Shown here: piece after piece, positions 1 to 11,940 of the stretch | Numbering within the stretch: position 1 is the first letter of the stretch | How the letters are laid out: each line of letters starts with the position of its first letter | DNA from: Diaporthe sp. PMI_573 | Taxonomy: Eukaryota; Ascomycota; Sordariomycetes; Diaporthales; Diaporthaceae | Reading direction: 5' to 3' | NCBI GenBank assembly: GCA_021399435.1 | Contig: JAJTUP010000128.1 | Span: 62,001 to 126,000, forward strand | DNA length: 64,000 nt | Position numbers and translations under genes: made by a program | The notes under the pieces: model-generated | Told to the model about the DNA's origin: nothing | The model's input: only the letters and a program-made list of their open reading frames with translations | Database searches by the model: none

Positions 1-22
1 CAGAAGAAAGCGAAGCGGATCG

Positions 23-1567
23 ATGACTCTCCCAATGAAGACAACAAGCAGCGGGATTTTCAACCATGACACAGATGAGGAGGATCTGCCGCTAGGCCAA
101 GCCATCCGGCGGTACCCCAGAGTCGTGGCGTACTGTGTGTTCCTCACCATCGTCGTCATTGGCTGGGGCTACGCCATGGTGATCGTTGGCTCCATCGTCG
201 CCGTTGAGCCGTTCCAGAGGGACTACGGCGAGGTGTACGAGGGCAAGCTTATCATCCCGTCGCTTTGGGTCTCACTGTGGTCCGCATCCATCCCGCTGGG
301 CATGACCTTCGGCGCCGTTTTTGCCGGATGGTACCAAGATCGTGTCGGGCGCATGTGGAGCCTGCGGACGGGCGCAATCATCTGCGCCCTCGGTGTCGGC
401 GGCATCTTCTTCTCGTATCTCCCGCCGGGCATGAACGCGAGGCGCGCCATGTTCTTCGCGGGCAAGACTATCCAAGGCATATCCATTGGCATCCTCAAGG
501 TCACCGCCATGACCTACATCTCTGAGACGACGCCGACTGCCCTGCGTGGCCCGGCAATGGGACTGGTACCGACGGGCAACCTCATCGGCCAGCTTCTCGG
601 CTCAATCGTGGTATTCCTCGTCAACGGCGTGCCGACCAAGGCCGGCTATCTCGCCTCCTTCGGCTCTCAGTGGGTCCTCGCCGTCGTCCCTTTCACCCTC
701 TCCCTCATCATACCCGAGAGCCCTGCGTATCTCGAAGAGCGCGGTGAGCCGGAGAAGGCGGCCAAGGCCTCGGAAAGACTGTATGCACCTCGCGTCGATG
801 CGATGAAAGTCCTGGCGAGAATTCGCGCCATGATCATTGAGGAGAAGGAGATAACAGCCGGAGCCAACTACTTAACTTGCTTCAAGGTCACGAACCTCCG
901 TAGAACAATGATTGTTATCATGGCCAACCTCTATCCAGCCATCTTCGGTCTTGACCTCATCTCTAAGTCGAGCTATTTCTTGCAGACCATCGGCATGGAG
1001 TCCCGCATCAGTCTCATGATCCTCATCAGTGGTATCGTGGCTGGTACATTTGCCAACGGACTTGGCATGTGGATTCTGTCCCGCGTCGGCCGGAGAAAGG
1101 TGACCCTGATATCATTATCGATATCAACCGTGCTCTGGGTCGCTGTCGGTGTTTCCGGCATCTGGCAAGGCCCGACAGTCGCCTATTTCACGGCGGGAGG
1201 GGCCATCCTCATACTCATTGTCTGCAGCATGGGCGTGTGGCCAGCATCGTACGCCGTCATAGGCGAGACGAGTTCCTTGAGGTTACGAGCCAAGACCCAG
1301 GGAATCGGCGGTGTAGCTCAGCAGGGTTCATCAGTGGTGATGAGCCTTCTGCTCCCCTACGCCTACAACCCCGACGCTGCCCATCTAGGCGGCAAGACGG
1401 GTTTCATTTATGTCGCGCTGTGTGGTCTCGGAGTAGCGCTCTCCTGGTTCTTTTTGCCTGAGATGAAGGGAAGAGGTGTGATGGAGATTGACCACATGTT
1501 CAACCTGAGACTGCCCGCTCGACAGTTCAAAAAGTGGAGAGGATACCTTGATTCTGGGTCGAATTGA
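23..1567 (+). CDS. MFS sugar transporter (maltose-permease type)
   Basis: This encodes a 514-aa single-exon membrane permease of the sugar-porter branch of the major facilitator superfamily, expected to import a hexose or alpha-glucoside at the plasma membrane by proton symport. About 12 hydrophobic segments are visible. Family signatures are the loop 2-3 motif DRVGRMWSLR, PESPAYLEERG after helix 6 (the family PESPRWL motif), the loop 8-9 motif GRRKV, ETSSLRLRAKT near helix 10 and PEMKGRGVMEID at the end (the family PETKGR motif, with T changed to M). Length fits fungal alpha-glucoside permeases (about 500-560 aa). A second ATG follows at codon 5. The upstream region lies outside the window, so an earlier start cannot be excluded. 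Substrate cannot be assigned from sequence. The family call is secure. Confidence 0.9.
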   Translation: MTLPMKTTSSGIFNHDTDEEDLPLGQAIRRYPRVVAYCVFLTIVVIGWGYAMVIVGSIVAVEPFQRDYGEVYEGKLIIPSLWVSLWSASIPLGMTFGAVFAGWYQDRVGRMWSLRTGAIICALGVGGIFFSYLPPGMNARRAMFFAGKTIQGISIGILKVTAMTYISETTPTALRGPAMGLVPTGNLIGQLLGSIVVFLVNGVPTKAGYLASFGSQWVLAVVPFTLSLIIPESPAYLEERGEPEKAAKASERLYAPRVDAMKVLARIRAMIIEEKEITAGANYLTCFKVTNLRRTMIVIMANLYPAIFGLDLISKSSYFLQTIGMESRISLMILISGIVAGTFANGLGMWILSRVGRRKVTLISLSISTVLWVAVGVSGIWQGPTVAYFTAGGAILILIVCSMGVWPASYAVIGETSSLRLRAKTQGIGGVAQQGSSVVMSLLLPYAYNPDAAHLGGKTGFIYVALCGLGVALSWFFLPEMKGRGVMEIDHMFNLRLPARQFKKWRGYLDSGSN

Positions 1568-2337
1568 GACAAATATACATAAATTCTGCTAGCAATTTAT
1601 TGTTATCATTGGAGTTTCATAATGGGAGATGCAGTCAAAGTTAGGACTGCAGAAGAATTGGACTTGTTTTGCGTATTCTATAACGTACTTCTGAAGTACA
1701 GTGTTATACGTGCTCGGGCACAATGCGTATCCGAGTAGTCAGCTTACATGAAGAGAACTTCAGATATCAGGGATTGTTTCGAGCAAGATGACGACTGGAC
1801 GGTCTGCTTAATAGCCATGGTGCGCACAATGCCGCCTTCCACAGGCAGGCCCGGCGACAGTCGAGTTCCCAGCTGTCGGCCCTGGTCCACCGAAACCCCG
1901 CTCTGAAGCTCATATGATATCCCTATAACCACAAGGAATTCAGGTTTAACCAGCTAGGGGGTATTTTTAATGCTAAATCAATTGATTCCAACAGTCAATT
2001 AGTTAATATCACAAAGCGTTAAGGGTAGGCATAAGGATTAAGGTTGGTGCAAAGAGGAGGAATAGCAGGAAGCGCGATTTGGCTTGAAGAATTCAAGCTC
2101 TTGTTGGTAAGGCGACCCCAACTCCCCGCCCCCCCCTCCTGGCCTAATTAGGAAGGAGCAGATAAGGCCTTATCGGTCTTGGCGGCCAGTCTTACTAAGC
2201 TGGCCTGCTCCCGGCTATTATTATGGAAAACCTCCATTATAGAGGACCTCACACACAACATCCACCCTGGGATTTAGGCCTATTATCATATCACAGGACG
2301 GTGCGAGGACAATCCTCCCGTCTCTGATCAGGCCTAT
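1568..2337. other. Intergenic; left margin of Helitron 1 not resolved
   Basis: No convincing gene. A short minus-strand reading frame at 1744-1932 is unrecognised. The stretch holds a C-rich tract near 2115-2140 and several short perfect palindromes: a 12-mer around 1976-1987, CCTAATTAGG at 2143-2152 and GATAAGGCCTTATC at 2161-2174. One of these could belong to the hairpin-bearing 3' end of Helitron 1, which should lie on this side, but I could not match a clear CTRR terminus. Confidence 0.4.
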
Positions 2338-3099
2338 ATGCACACTCATGCACAGTTCTTTGACAAGGAGGGGAGATTTTTCAATTCATCGCGCAACTTT
2401 CTACCAAAAAATTCCAATACCACCGACACCAAAAGTTTTGATCTCACCCACCCGAGCGCAACACCATTAGACCCTTGCTTTCCTCTTATCCCCCAGGTGA
2501 TCAGAATGGTGTTTTTCGTCCCCTACCCATCCCATTAGTTCTACATATTCCAAGAGTCCATGAAACTTGCCCCTACCCCTCACTCCATGCATCTGATCAG
2601 TCCTCCTTCTTAGCCTCACGGTCGCGGCGTCGCTGATCCCGAGCACTCTTGGCGTCCTGTCAATTGCATCTACCATGTTGAGGGCCATGAGTGCACCTTC
2701 AACAAACACAGCGACATTGAAGGTGTACGAGAAGCCGTTCCGTCCATGGCAAACGAGTTCGAAGGCATGCCCCCGTGTGTCATGAACCTTGGCAAGACTT
2801 GTCAAGCCTCGACTCCCCTGGATTACGATGAGACTCGGGAGAGAGCGTACTACGAAATCCGTGGGTATCGACCACGACCGAAAGCAGTGGAGGACACACC
2901 ACTGCAAGCTTGGGAGTAAGAGGTCACTGCAGCGATCAGGCAGGTGTGGGAAGTGACGGAACGCAAGGTTGGTCAGGATGATGGGGACGATAATAGACAG
3001 CAACAGCTGCTGAGGGTTGCAGAGGACGAAGCATCAGAAATTTTGGAACGACACGGCAGCACAGCGATCATTGGCTGTGAGATTCGACATCGGGCGTGA
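2338..3099 (+). pseudogene. Unrecognised spliced reading frame with one internal stop
   Basis: I do not recognise the product. A 53-codon exon (2338-2496) ends at CAG/GTGATC. A consistent acceptor, CTTCTTAG, ends at 2613, and the next exon opens in the same phase and runs 101 codons to a TAA at 2917. The same frame continues past that TAA for another 59 codons of plausible acidic, helix-rich sequence to TGA at 3097-3099, where GTGAGC could be a further donor. The long frame with one stop suggests a recently damaged gene, or an intron I cannot place. It lies inside the CTGATCAG-rich block, so it may be Helitron 1 cargo. It could also be chance open sequence. Confidence 0.35.
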
Positions 3100-3797
3100 G
3101 CATACCAAAGACAAAGGCGGTGGTGCGGAAGTATGGGCCGCGATGATTTTCAACTCTACTCACACAATAAACGATTGCTTTCTCAGATCTGATCAGACAT
3201 CGCAATGTACAATGCCGTAATAATATTGGTACTGATCATGGCATGGTTGTGAAGCTGCAAGGTACCTTACTTCAAAAATTTTAACTCGACCAAACCAACC
3301 TTGACTTAATTCCCTTGCTTCGAATCAATATAACAGCGAGTGTAAGCACCGAGTTGCAAAATCAAGGACCCACGACACCCTAAACACGATAAATAATTAT
3401 CCGATCGTGTACGTCATATCCACAATCCCTCGATCAGTGCAGGGATGTTAGGAGATGTAGTGGTGCGATGTTAGTACATACCTATGCCCTGATCCCAGTC
3501 TGAACCTTCCGACTCTTGCCGAGGGCAATGCTGTTGAATAACAGCTGAAAACTTGATTGGTTCTTTACCTTACGTGATCGCACTGAAACATCTACTCCGC
3601 ATTAGCTCCGTTTTATTTGTGCATCTTCTCTTTCGATTTGGCCCACCCAACTCAACCCGTCTTTATTTTTGTCGCCATCCATCACTGATCCTATCTACAT
3701 TGCTTCATTACACCTGATAAGGTCCATTCTGCTCTACTCGTGCTACGCTGATGCCCTGGAGTACAAGCCCTACACCATTCGACTTGTAGCTTCGCTA
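3100..3797. other. Noncoding stretch upstream of the DUF3716-like gene
   Basis: No gene is visible. It probably holds the promoter of the following gene. It carries one CTGATCAG at 3189-3196. Confidence 0.4.
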
Positions 3798-4768
3798 ATG
3801 GCAGCCTCAAATGGACATGTCGGGAGCATAGGTACGTCCCAGCCTTGGTCTTTCAGAGATTGCCTCTGATCAGTACGAAAACAGTACCTGAACCCATTAC
3901 TAAATCATATTGTTACTTAGGTTGTAGACATTATGCCTTGCAGCGAGGCATCCTGCCTACCTCCTTCGATTTCTCTACATCCAAATCTTCCGCTCCTCTA
4001 GATGCTGCAGTCGTACAACGAGACCCCCATCCAAACCCAAGTCCTAAGCGCGCTGCGATATTCAGCACCAAAAAGCCACAAAACATCCTCGCCCTTTTTA
4101 TACAAATAAGCGGAGAGATCCCCCAACAGCGGTGTAGGACATGCCGGCAGGGCCACGGACTGTGGGCAGAGTGTGTGGTATCAACCCATGCCGATGTGGA
4201 CAACACAACACAGGGTGCTTGTGCAAATTGCTATTATAACGGCCTAGGCTCTAAATGCTCGTTTCGAGAAAGTAAGTTGCCGTTTATCATATCTGTTTAT
4301 CTGATCAACGTTGCTAAATAATAGTTTCAATCTTTATTAGGTCAGGCTCCTCGAATTAGACCATGTCGACAAATGAATCCCCTTCGTCTAACAACTCTTC
4401 CTATTCCATTTCCCCCAGACATACTGGAACCAAACGCCCTGGAGGACACGAGTCTAAACATCAAACTTGATCTATTATTAACACAGATTCACAAACTAGA
4501 TAGACAAGTATTTACATGTCAACTGATACGACTCCACCCCCCACCAGGTTTCGGTGATTGGGTAAAAAATACACTACCGGAGTACGGTTTCCTTGCTGAT
4601 CTGGATACTGAAGATGTGGATCTTGTTATAAAGCAGCTGAAGTGCGAGATTAATAACTTGGCTGAACGGCTAGGCTTGGTGGTTGCACTTCGCAGGTATT
4701 ACTCATCAGCACATACAAGTAACATTGTGTTGTCATCACTAGCAGACGATGGAACCAAAAATATTTAA
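3798..4768 (+). CDS. DUF3716-like cysteine-motif protein, Helitron 1 companion
   Basis: Predicted 270-aa protein from three exons (3798-3831, 3921-4271, 4341-4768); all joins keep phase and use GTACGT and GTAAGT donors with TTAG acceptors. The central exon carries the fungal DUF3716-type block: IQISGEIPQQRCRTC, then GHGLWAECVVS, then GACANCYYN and KCSF. The CxxC...C...CxNC...C spacing suggests a small zinc-binding fold. The biochemical function of this family is unknown. It converges with the RepHel gene, which ends about 300 bp downstream on the other strand. Related genes with the same block occupy the same position beside both other Helitrons (21351-22030 and 55383-56054). The 34-nt first exon has the same length as in the third copy. 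The C-terminal exon is longer than in the other copies and unrelated by eye. Confidence 0.75.
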
Positions 4769-5071
4769 AAGAGCCATTCTGATCAGAAGTACTGTAATAT
4801 TATAATTAAGATATTCAAGAACTTGGGCCCTCCCTACGCCATGCATGTTTCCGTACTCGTCGGTGTACTCGACTGGTGGAAGAAGATTGACCATAGCCTC
4901 GAATCCGAGATTGTCGAGATTGACGAGGCTGCGCTGTGGCGGCCTTGTTCCCCAAACCCTCTGAGTTTTGTGGCCGATCCTGATCTGCGCCTTGAGGGAA
5001 CAAAGAAACATTGCTCATGTTGTTTGCCTGATCAGGACGGACCATTTCTCGCCCTGTTTACCTCGACCGGG
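4769..5071. other. Gap between convergent DUF3716-like and RepHel genes
   Basis: No gene. It contains CTGATCAG at 4779-4786 and 5028-5035. The GC hairpin seen at the same place in Helitrons 2 and 3 is absent here. Confidence 0.4.
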
Positions 5072-8000
5072 TTAATTAAATTTACTCAGATGTAGCATTG
5101 GCCCCTCGTTGTTAAACTCAGCTGGTTGATCACCTCCATTAGGATTCCCTTGATTTGTCGACTCTGGGAAGGAATGCCACCATGATAACCAATTCCTGTC
5201 ATCCTCAGTTGAAGCAGCTTCCGAAAACTCCCTGATAGTGTCCCGGGATTCTCGTTCCAGTCTTTCCACACCAAATGCAAACTCCTCCGGGACTTTATTA
5301 TCCAAAAAGTCCTGTCTTCGGGGCTCACTTGCAAGCCAGATAGCGTGCCAAGATGTGGCTCGTGAAAGCTGGACATAAGCGCTCATGAAGTCGCATTTGT
5401 CCCATTCTCCGCTATGTTTCTGCCGACCCCGTAGTTGAGCTAGGAGCTTGTTTGTCGTCATTCCTTGGCCCTTCATATCTGTCATTGCAAAGGCCGGAGT
5501 GATCAGACAACCTGTCCTGACCACACTAGCACCGGAAGGCACCTCCCTGAGCATCGACGGCGTTATTGTTATCTTAGACCGCGAAATGCAGGCCATTCCA
5601 GGTGGCAGACCAGGTATTTCAAGCTGACCAAAAGCTGGAGATTGGATAATCACAGCTAATGGTGGCCCAAGGTGAAGTGTTGTTGAGGCGCCTAGAGGAA
5701 ATCCAGGAAACTTAGGATCAGGTATAACACAAACTGCCTCTACTTCGGCGCCGTTCACTATACCCAAATACTTGTGAAGGTTCATTGTCAACATCATAGG
5801 CATCCCTATGCCAACTGGAAGTAGACTAGGAATCTTAATCTTCGAGTTGTCGCCATGTGCAAGAATAGCTGCAATATCGCTCTGGGACACTTTGCTAGTC
5901 CCTTTTGGCCAATCGTGGGATGAGAGGAAGAGGGAGATATGCTTGTTGTGAGCTGCCCCCCATTCAAGTGCAGAAGCAAGGTTTTGAGGCCATCGTTCAA
6001 CGTTAATAGGCGTTAACATCTTGGCATCCTCTTGACCTAATACCCAAGGTGAAGGTCTGTGAGCACGTTCGCAAAGTTGCTTATAATCGTCTTCAGTCTG
6101 TTCTCCTCTGCGAAACCGGTTAAGCAGACCTCGCAACTGTGGGCAGCTGCTAGCCCGAACCTGTTGCCTTAGCATCACAACGTTTCCGCGATCCTTGAAT
6201 AGATAGAACCCTTTTTGCTGCTTCGCAACTCTGTCCACGTCTGAATTGTTGCGCATATACCGATTGGTCCCAGGTCTGATCAAAACGGAGGTGTCGTTTA
6301 CCGGGCCAAATTGGTAAAAGTCCCCAGAAAACAGAACAATAGGAATGCCGCCAAATGGCCTTGTGTCTGATCGGAGTGTTCTTAGGCGCAGATCAATGTC
6401 GACAAGAGTTGTGCTCCCCAGCATGCTGATCTCATCAATGACCAAGGCAACTTTGTGCTTCCACCTCGCCATATCGTCACCAGAGGCCGTCTGCTTGCCA
6501 TTCCTTTCCTGGTTTTCGTCGCGCCGCAAACCAACTGCAGAATGAACTGTACGACCCCCAATCTTGGATGCAGCGATAGCTGATGATGCCGTCATCTCTA
6601 TAGCATACCCTTCACCCTTAATGCGAAATGCATCTTTGAGAGCATGAAGGACCTGCGTTTTGCCCGTACCGCCCTCGCCACCAATATATTGCCGAATTTG
6701 CTTCCCAGGCTGACCTGATGGAATCTGGGACTGCTCATCGAGGAATTTCAGAGGAAGATGTAGTGCGAGAGCTTGGTGCTTGTTCAAGGTCCACAACCCT
6801 GCCGAAATCTCCCCAGCTTCTCGGTACGACATCGTTCGACCCAGGGTAAGCTGAGTCCTCTGATCAGGGCCAAACCAGCCGTCTCGTCTACTTTCTTCAC
6901 TTCTTTCACCCTCTGAATGACTTGACCCATGAATATCTGATTCTCGCTGCTCTCTGGATGCGATACTGCTGGCCATTTCTGCTTCAGTCTTTGATTGGGA
7001 CTTGGCGAACGAGCTGACGTCGCTGGCAGTGATATGCTGAGCCCAGTTGTGAACTCCAAAGTCTTCATTATTAGGCACGTCATAGATGTCAAGTTGACTC
7101 TCTAACAAATATGCCTCTGGGTTGTTCGCTAGATGATCAAAGTGATGTAGGGTCTGCTCAGTTGCCGTGTTTAGTTGATTCAGGTTGTTGATACCCAGGG
7201 ACGCGGCGTCGCCGATATGCCTTTCTACGGCAGATACTGCCATAGCGAGATTCTCGGGGCTCTGATCAGCCCAACCATTGTGTGAATTGCTATTCCCAGG
7301 ATTGCCAGATGTGACGTCGATATAATCTGGTTCGTCGAGGTTCTCCTTTTCTCTGATCTGCCTGTCCTGGGCTGCATCCTCTTTGCTGAACCGAAGCGAG
7401 TTGATATTAACAACAACTTGTTGCAGTGGAGGGCTGAGAGTCTCGGCGAAGGTATCCCAAAGTTCATCTAGATCAACTCCATGTTGACTCATAAAATCTT
7501 GCCATGGAACAAAAAGACCAAGTTTGGTGACAGCCGGTCTATCGATCCCTTTGTTAGTACTTAGTATCCGGTTTGTAGCGATCAATGTAACCGTAATAAA
7601 AAGTATTCCTAATCTAAAGACTCGTCCGCAATAACGTACCTGCTGATTTCCATGTGACTACTGCTTGGGCTGAATAGTGCAGCAACCCCTGCTAGAGACA
7701 CAGTGGACAAGGAATGCTCTGATCGCAGCTCTTGTACAAAGGTCCTGACTACCTTATCATCAGTCTCAAATGGGATCTGCCTGTCCCCCCTCGGAATCTG
7801 TCGCGACCTCAGCTTGACAACCTTCACAGCCATAGCATACTCGTAAAGCGAAAAGTCCCTCAACAGCGGACCTCGGTGCTCATAGGCATCTACAGTTGAT
7901 AAGTACCGCCCATTTGCACCAATAGTAACACGATCTGCGCTGCTAACGTCATTGCCTTCACCCACGGACATGTCCCGCAGATAGGGCCACCTACTAAGAA

Positions 8001-11000
8001 GTTGCCAAAACAGTACATTCAAGTTCAAATACGACCAGTCTTCGTCCTGAACATCACAATATTCAGTTGGTAGACTGAGCAAGGAACTACATACCTCAAC
8101 AGCAGAAACTTCAATCTCGCTCTGAACACGATTCGCCAACTGCATCCAGAACCGTCTTGATATCTCTGGTGGTGAGTTATTGGCGTCAGCGCTAATCCGT
8201 GGCAGCTGTCTATCCTGATCAGCGGTGTGCTTCTGTAAGGCTAGTACAGCAGTAACACCAGCCCCGATAGGAAGGCGAGCTTTCGTCGCGTAGTACATAA
8301 TATACTGCGATAGTGCGAACGCACGAGACCGTGTAAAGATAAAATCGATATCGTGGTTGTGCCGCAAACCCATAGCCATAGTTTGATTAAACTTGTTCAC
8401 CATAGTATGATTTCGCTTGAGGTGTACAACACCATGCTTATCAACGTAGGTAGTTGGCACAAGAGGCTGTGGGAGCTTGAACCGACAAATGGCCCCGTTT
8501 AGCTCTCGTTGTTTGTTCCGCCGTGCGGACTTAGCCTCTGGTTGATCACTACCACCGTTTAACCTTGCTTCGACCTCTTTCGGGACAATGTGCTTGACAC
8601 AGGTAAAAGTATGTGTGTGGACCTGCCTGCAATATGCACAAAAGTTGGCTTGGTCCTCAAAGTTTTGATCTAGACGTATGTTGTCGTTGATCATGTCCCA
8701 GTCGATATCCTGTAGATCGTTCTCCTTGCGCATATTGCGACCCGCATCATAGTCAAGATCTTGTCTGATAAGATTCTCAAGGAAAGACGTCAACTTCAGT
8801 CGGAAAGTCTCATCTTCTGATCCTCGAAGCGTCTCTGCGATCAGAGGTATGGAAAAACCCCCATAGAGCCAAATCAGACCATGCATGTGTAGAGAGTGTC
8901 TCTCATTTGTCTCAGACAACCCAATATAATGCTTCACGCGGCCAAAGATCGACGGCTCCCCGACACGGACATAGTGACGGAAAAAACACTCCATCTCCCT
9001 ATGGAAGAATTGTGCTGCACTGACAGGGTCGCTGTTCGCCTGGACTGATGGTTGTAGTCCGTCTAGAACAATGCTATTAAAAAGCTGGGTTGTCTGCCGG
9101 TCGAAAAGACGATGGTTGCTGAGCTCAATACGGACAGGGTGGTCGATGTCGTTTGGGTTCACAGTGAACCACACTGCCGGTAATCCAGTCGAGACGCAGA
9201 ACGATTCGATGCGTACCCTTGACCTCTGTCTAGCTTCCCTGGAAAACGGGTGCTTGCGACCAAAAACAGAAAGCTCTCGCAACAACGATGCCACTTCCCG
9301 ATCAGTGGTCCAGCCGTTATCCTTCAACTCAGTACGGGCGCGCTCCAGTCGATCCCGGTCCTGTAAAATATCTCTGTGTAAAGTCATTAGACGGCTGTAA
9401 TCAGTTCTGCGCATTCTTGCTGTACTGATTTGTCGGTTTGTCGAACGTAATAGCATATCAAATGCTAAAAAGGCGAAGGCTGGATGTGTTGCAAAACTTC
9501 CACCACTCTGGCGTAAAACAATCGCCAGCCACTGCCGGAGAGTAAGCCGCGGTGGGGTCAACACTACTCCATCCACGGGAACCATAGCCTGTGTTGATTT
9601 TGGCCCACCTAAACCACGCGGAAATAATACTGCGAATGTCTTCGCCCAGAAGTCTGGAGCAAAGCTGTCAGCAAAGCGACCGCTTCGACCAACGTTAATA
9701 AATGGCTCATAGCCTGTCCCATTCGACTGATCGTTTCCTGAGCTGGCCATTGAATGACCAGCTAAAGCGTCGCAAATGAAATCGAGCCGATCAGCCTCAG
9801 GATGGATCCCATCCCCTTCTAGGGGATATAACCCACTCGACATAATATTAGCAGTTACCTCCTCAACCAACCCTTCCAAATTATTACCTCCATCGCTGGA
9901 CCTGCCTCCAGCACCATGCATACCTGTGCTCTCACTAACGATGTTTTCGACAACCTCATCCAGCATACCTTCCACATCATTATCCAAGCTGTCGTCCTGA
10001 TCAGCTCTATCTACCCCGGAAGTAACTGGCGCACTGCGAATATCGGAAACGAGAGAATCGTCAATGTGCTCAAGATGAGACCAAACGATGTCAGGGACTG
10101 ATGTGACTGGGTCAATATCCCATGACGATATCAATGCCTCATCAATCTGCACCTCGCTATACAACGGGTCATTCTGCTTCTTCCAACGCAACGCCTCAAT
10201 AACTTTGTGCCGTCGGACAGACATAAGCTTGCTGAGGTCAACAGCAGAAGGAACTGCTGGTCCACTCCAACAGACTCGAATTGATTCCATTATTTTGATC
10301 AGAGGATGAGGTAGGACTGTAGCAGTAAGACTTTCGACGTCGTTGATAAAAACAGTTATATGCCCTTTCTTGTGTTGACGAAAATGCCACGATGTTCCAG
10401 CGGTGGCGGGTCGACAGTACCTTGTAATATACCCATACGGTGTATTCAGACTGATCAGCCTTTCCTCGGCAATAGTAAGATCACTCAGTTCCCTTGGATG
10501 TAAATGGGTACATGTGATAAATCGAAGGTCCCCTCCACAGTTGAACGGTGGCTTGCCAGCTTGTATGCTCTGATAGCAGCTAGTACACACAATTGCGTCG
10601 CCAGGACTTTGATCGGCAGGGAAGCATTGGCGGCAGGCTAGTTTGGTTGAAAAGAACTCCTTAAGTGGTCGTGACATTTCGGCTTCCCATTGCAGCCTCT
10701 CCGTATCCTCTGGCGCTGTTTTCACCTGACAAGTCGCACATGTCACAGTACACATTGTCGTCTTGTCGTACATGGCTGTCAAGTATGACTTGACCGTATC
10801 TAATTTTAATTGCCGTGGGACCTCGTTGCACCAGTCGTTCCGATCAGATGCATCTTTCTCGTCGTCGAAGTCCTGACGAATTTTCTGTACTAGATTTGCA
10901 ATAGCTTCAATCCTCGGTTGTATTAGAGGTTCTTGGGCGGATTGAAATAACGTATGCCACTCATCAGATGACATTCGGTCGATATTAGATGCAAGTTGAT

Positions 11001-11205
11001 ATGAATGGTGACGGGAGGCGATGGAAAAGGCCTGCCATGATGTTTGTAAAGTAGACAACGGCCGGCGGCTATATCTGATGGGGGCATCAGCGGCAGCTGT
11101 AGCAGTGCTGTTGTCATATGCAGCTTCCTCAGCTGCAGCTCTGTTTTCTGGAGAGTTACGCCAACTCTGCCCGTTCAACTGGACTCGCCAAGTGTTTGTC
11201 AACAT
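5072..11205 (-). CDS. Helitron 1 RepHel (HUH rolling-circle Rep plus PIF1-like helicase)
   Basis: Two exons join in frame (11205-7640, then 7559-5072; 80-nt intron, donor GTACGT, acceptor ACTAAG) to give about 2017 aa. The N-terminal third has CxxC zinc-like motifs (CATC, CRQC, CTSC). The Helitron-type Rep follows, with the HUH motif in SLHMHGLIWLYGG and the tyrosine motif in YIMYYATKAR. The second exon is a PIF1-like helicase: Walker A GGEGGTGKTQV, Walker B ALVIDEISMLG, and late motifs TPAFAMTDMKGQG and YVQLSRATSW. RepHel nicks and unwinds DNA for rolling-circle (peel-and-paste) transposition. The start is placed at the ATG before LTNTWRVQ; the frame is open a further 105 nt upstream. No frameshift is visible, so this copy may be active. 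It diverges from the gene at 11941 and converges with the DUF3716-like gene. Confidence 0.88.
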
Positions 11206-11940
11206 CGTGATAACTAAAGAATTGTGCGTAAAACTTCGAAATGGTGTATTGATCAGAGATAACAGTGAAAAATGACATAACTTGCATATGAATAAACAAA
11301 GGGTTGCCAATTGGCCGAAACTATTTACCTACTACAAGTGGCTGCCGCAATATCCTAAAATAAATGCTTGGCGTCCTCGAACTGCCGAGTGGAGATAATG
11401 ACGATCGAGCTGCCGACGAGCTGAACCCGAAACTAGCTGGTTTCTGTTACCCCAGCCGTAAGACCACCTCATGCATATCAAACTGAATCGGCAGCTGCGT
11501 TTATCTCGACAGGACGTACTCCCACTGGCCAACCTAAAATAATGCGGAATTCAAATACCACATCGCTGGATTACGCAGATCGCGACTGGTAGAACACATG
11601 GATTGATCAGTCGACTTTAAAACTTCCGGACGGTGTCAGACTGACTTTGAAACCTTATGCTTAGCAAGACGGAGTAAAGGAAAACAACAACCGAATCCGA
11701 ATATTGCAACACGAATGATATCGTTCCAATCTGATCAGGACTGGTTACTTAGCCCTTTCCCACAAACGTTGTCACCCAACATCATCCTATATACTAATAC
11801 CCAGTCACCAACACAACGGCCTTCAACAACTCATGATCAATGAAGAAATACACAAATCACATTGAATGTGACACCATCAGTATTCACTTATAACAATTCA
11901 ACGACTACCTACACTGTCCTCACACTTGTTGCTCTTGATC
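11206..11940. promoter_or_regulatory. Divergent intergenic region of Helitron 1
   Basis: About 735 bp separate the RepHel start from the divergent gene, so both promoters should lie here. I see no other gene. It has CTGATCAG at 11731-11738 and two TTGATCAG variants (about 11254 and 11605). The equivalent Helitron 3 region is similar in size (about 750 bp). Confidence 0.45.

Noticed and set aside
2143..2174. Palindromes as the Helitron 1 3'-end hairpin
   Set aside because: No CTRR terminus at the right distance and no second copy of the element to align, so the end cannot be called.
4739..5011. A 90-codon minus-strand frame just beyond the RepHel stop
   Set aside because: It could suggest an extended C-terminus, but no in-phase join to RepHel was found and no helicase motif is present.
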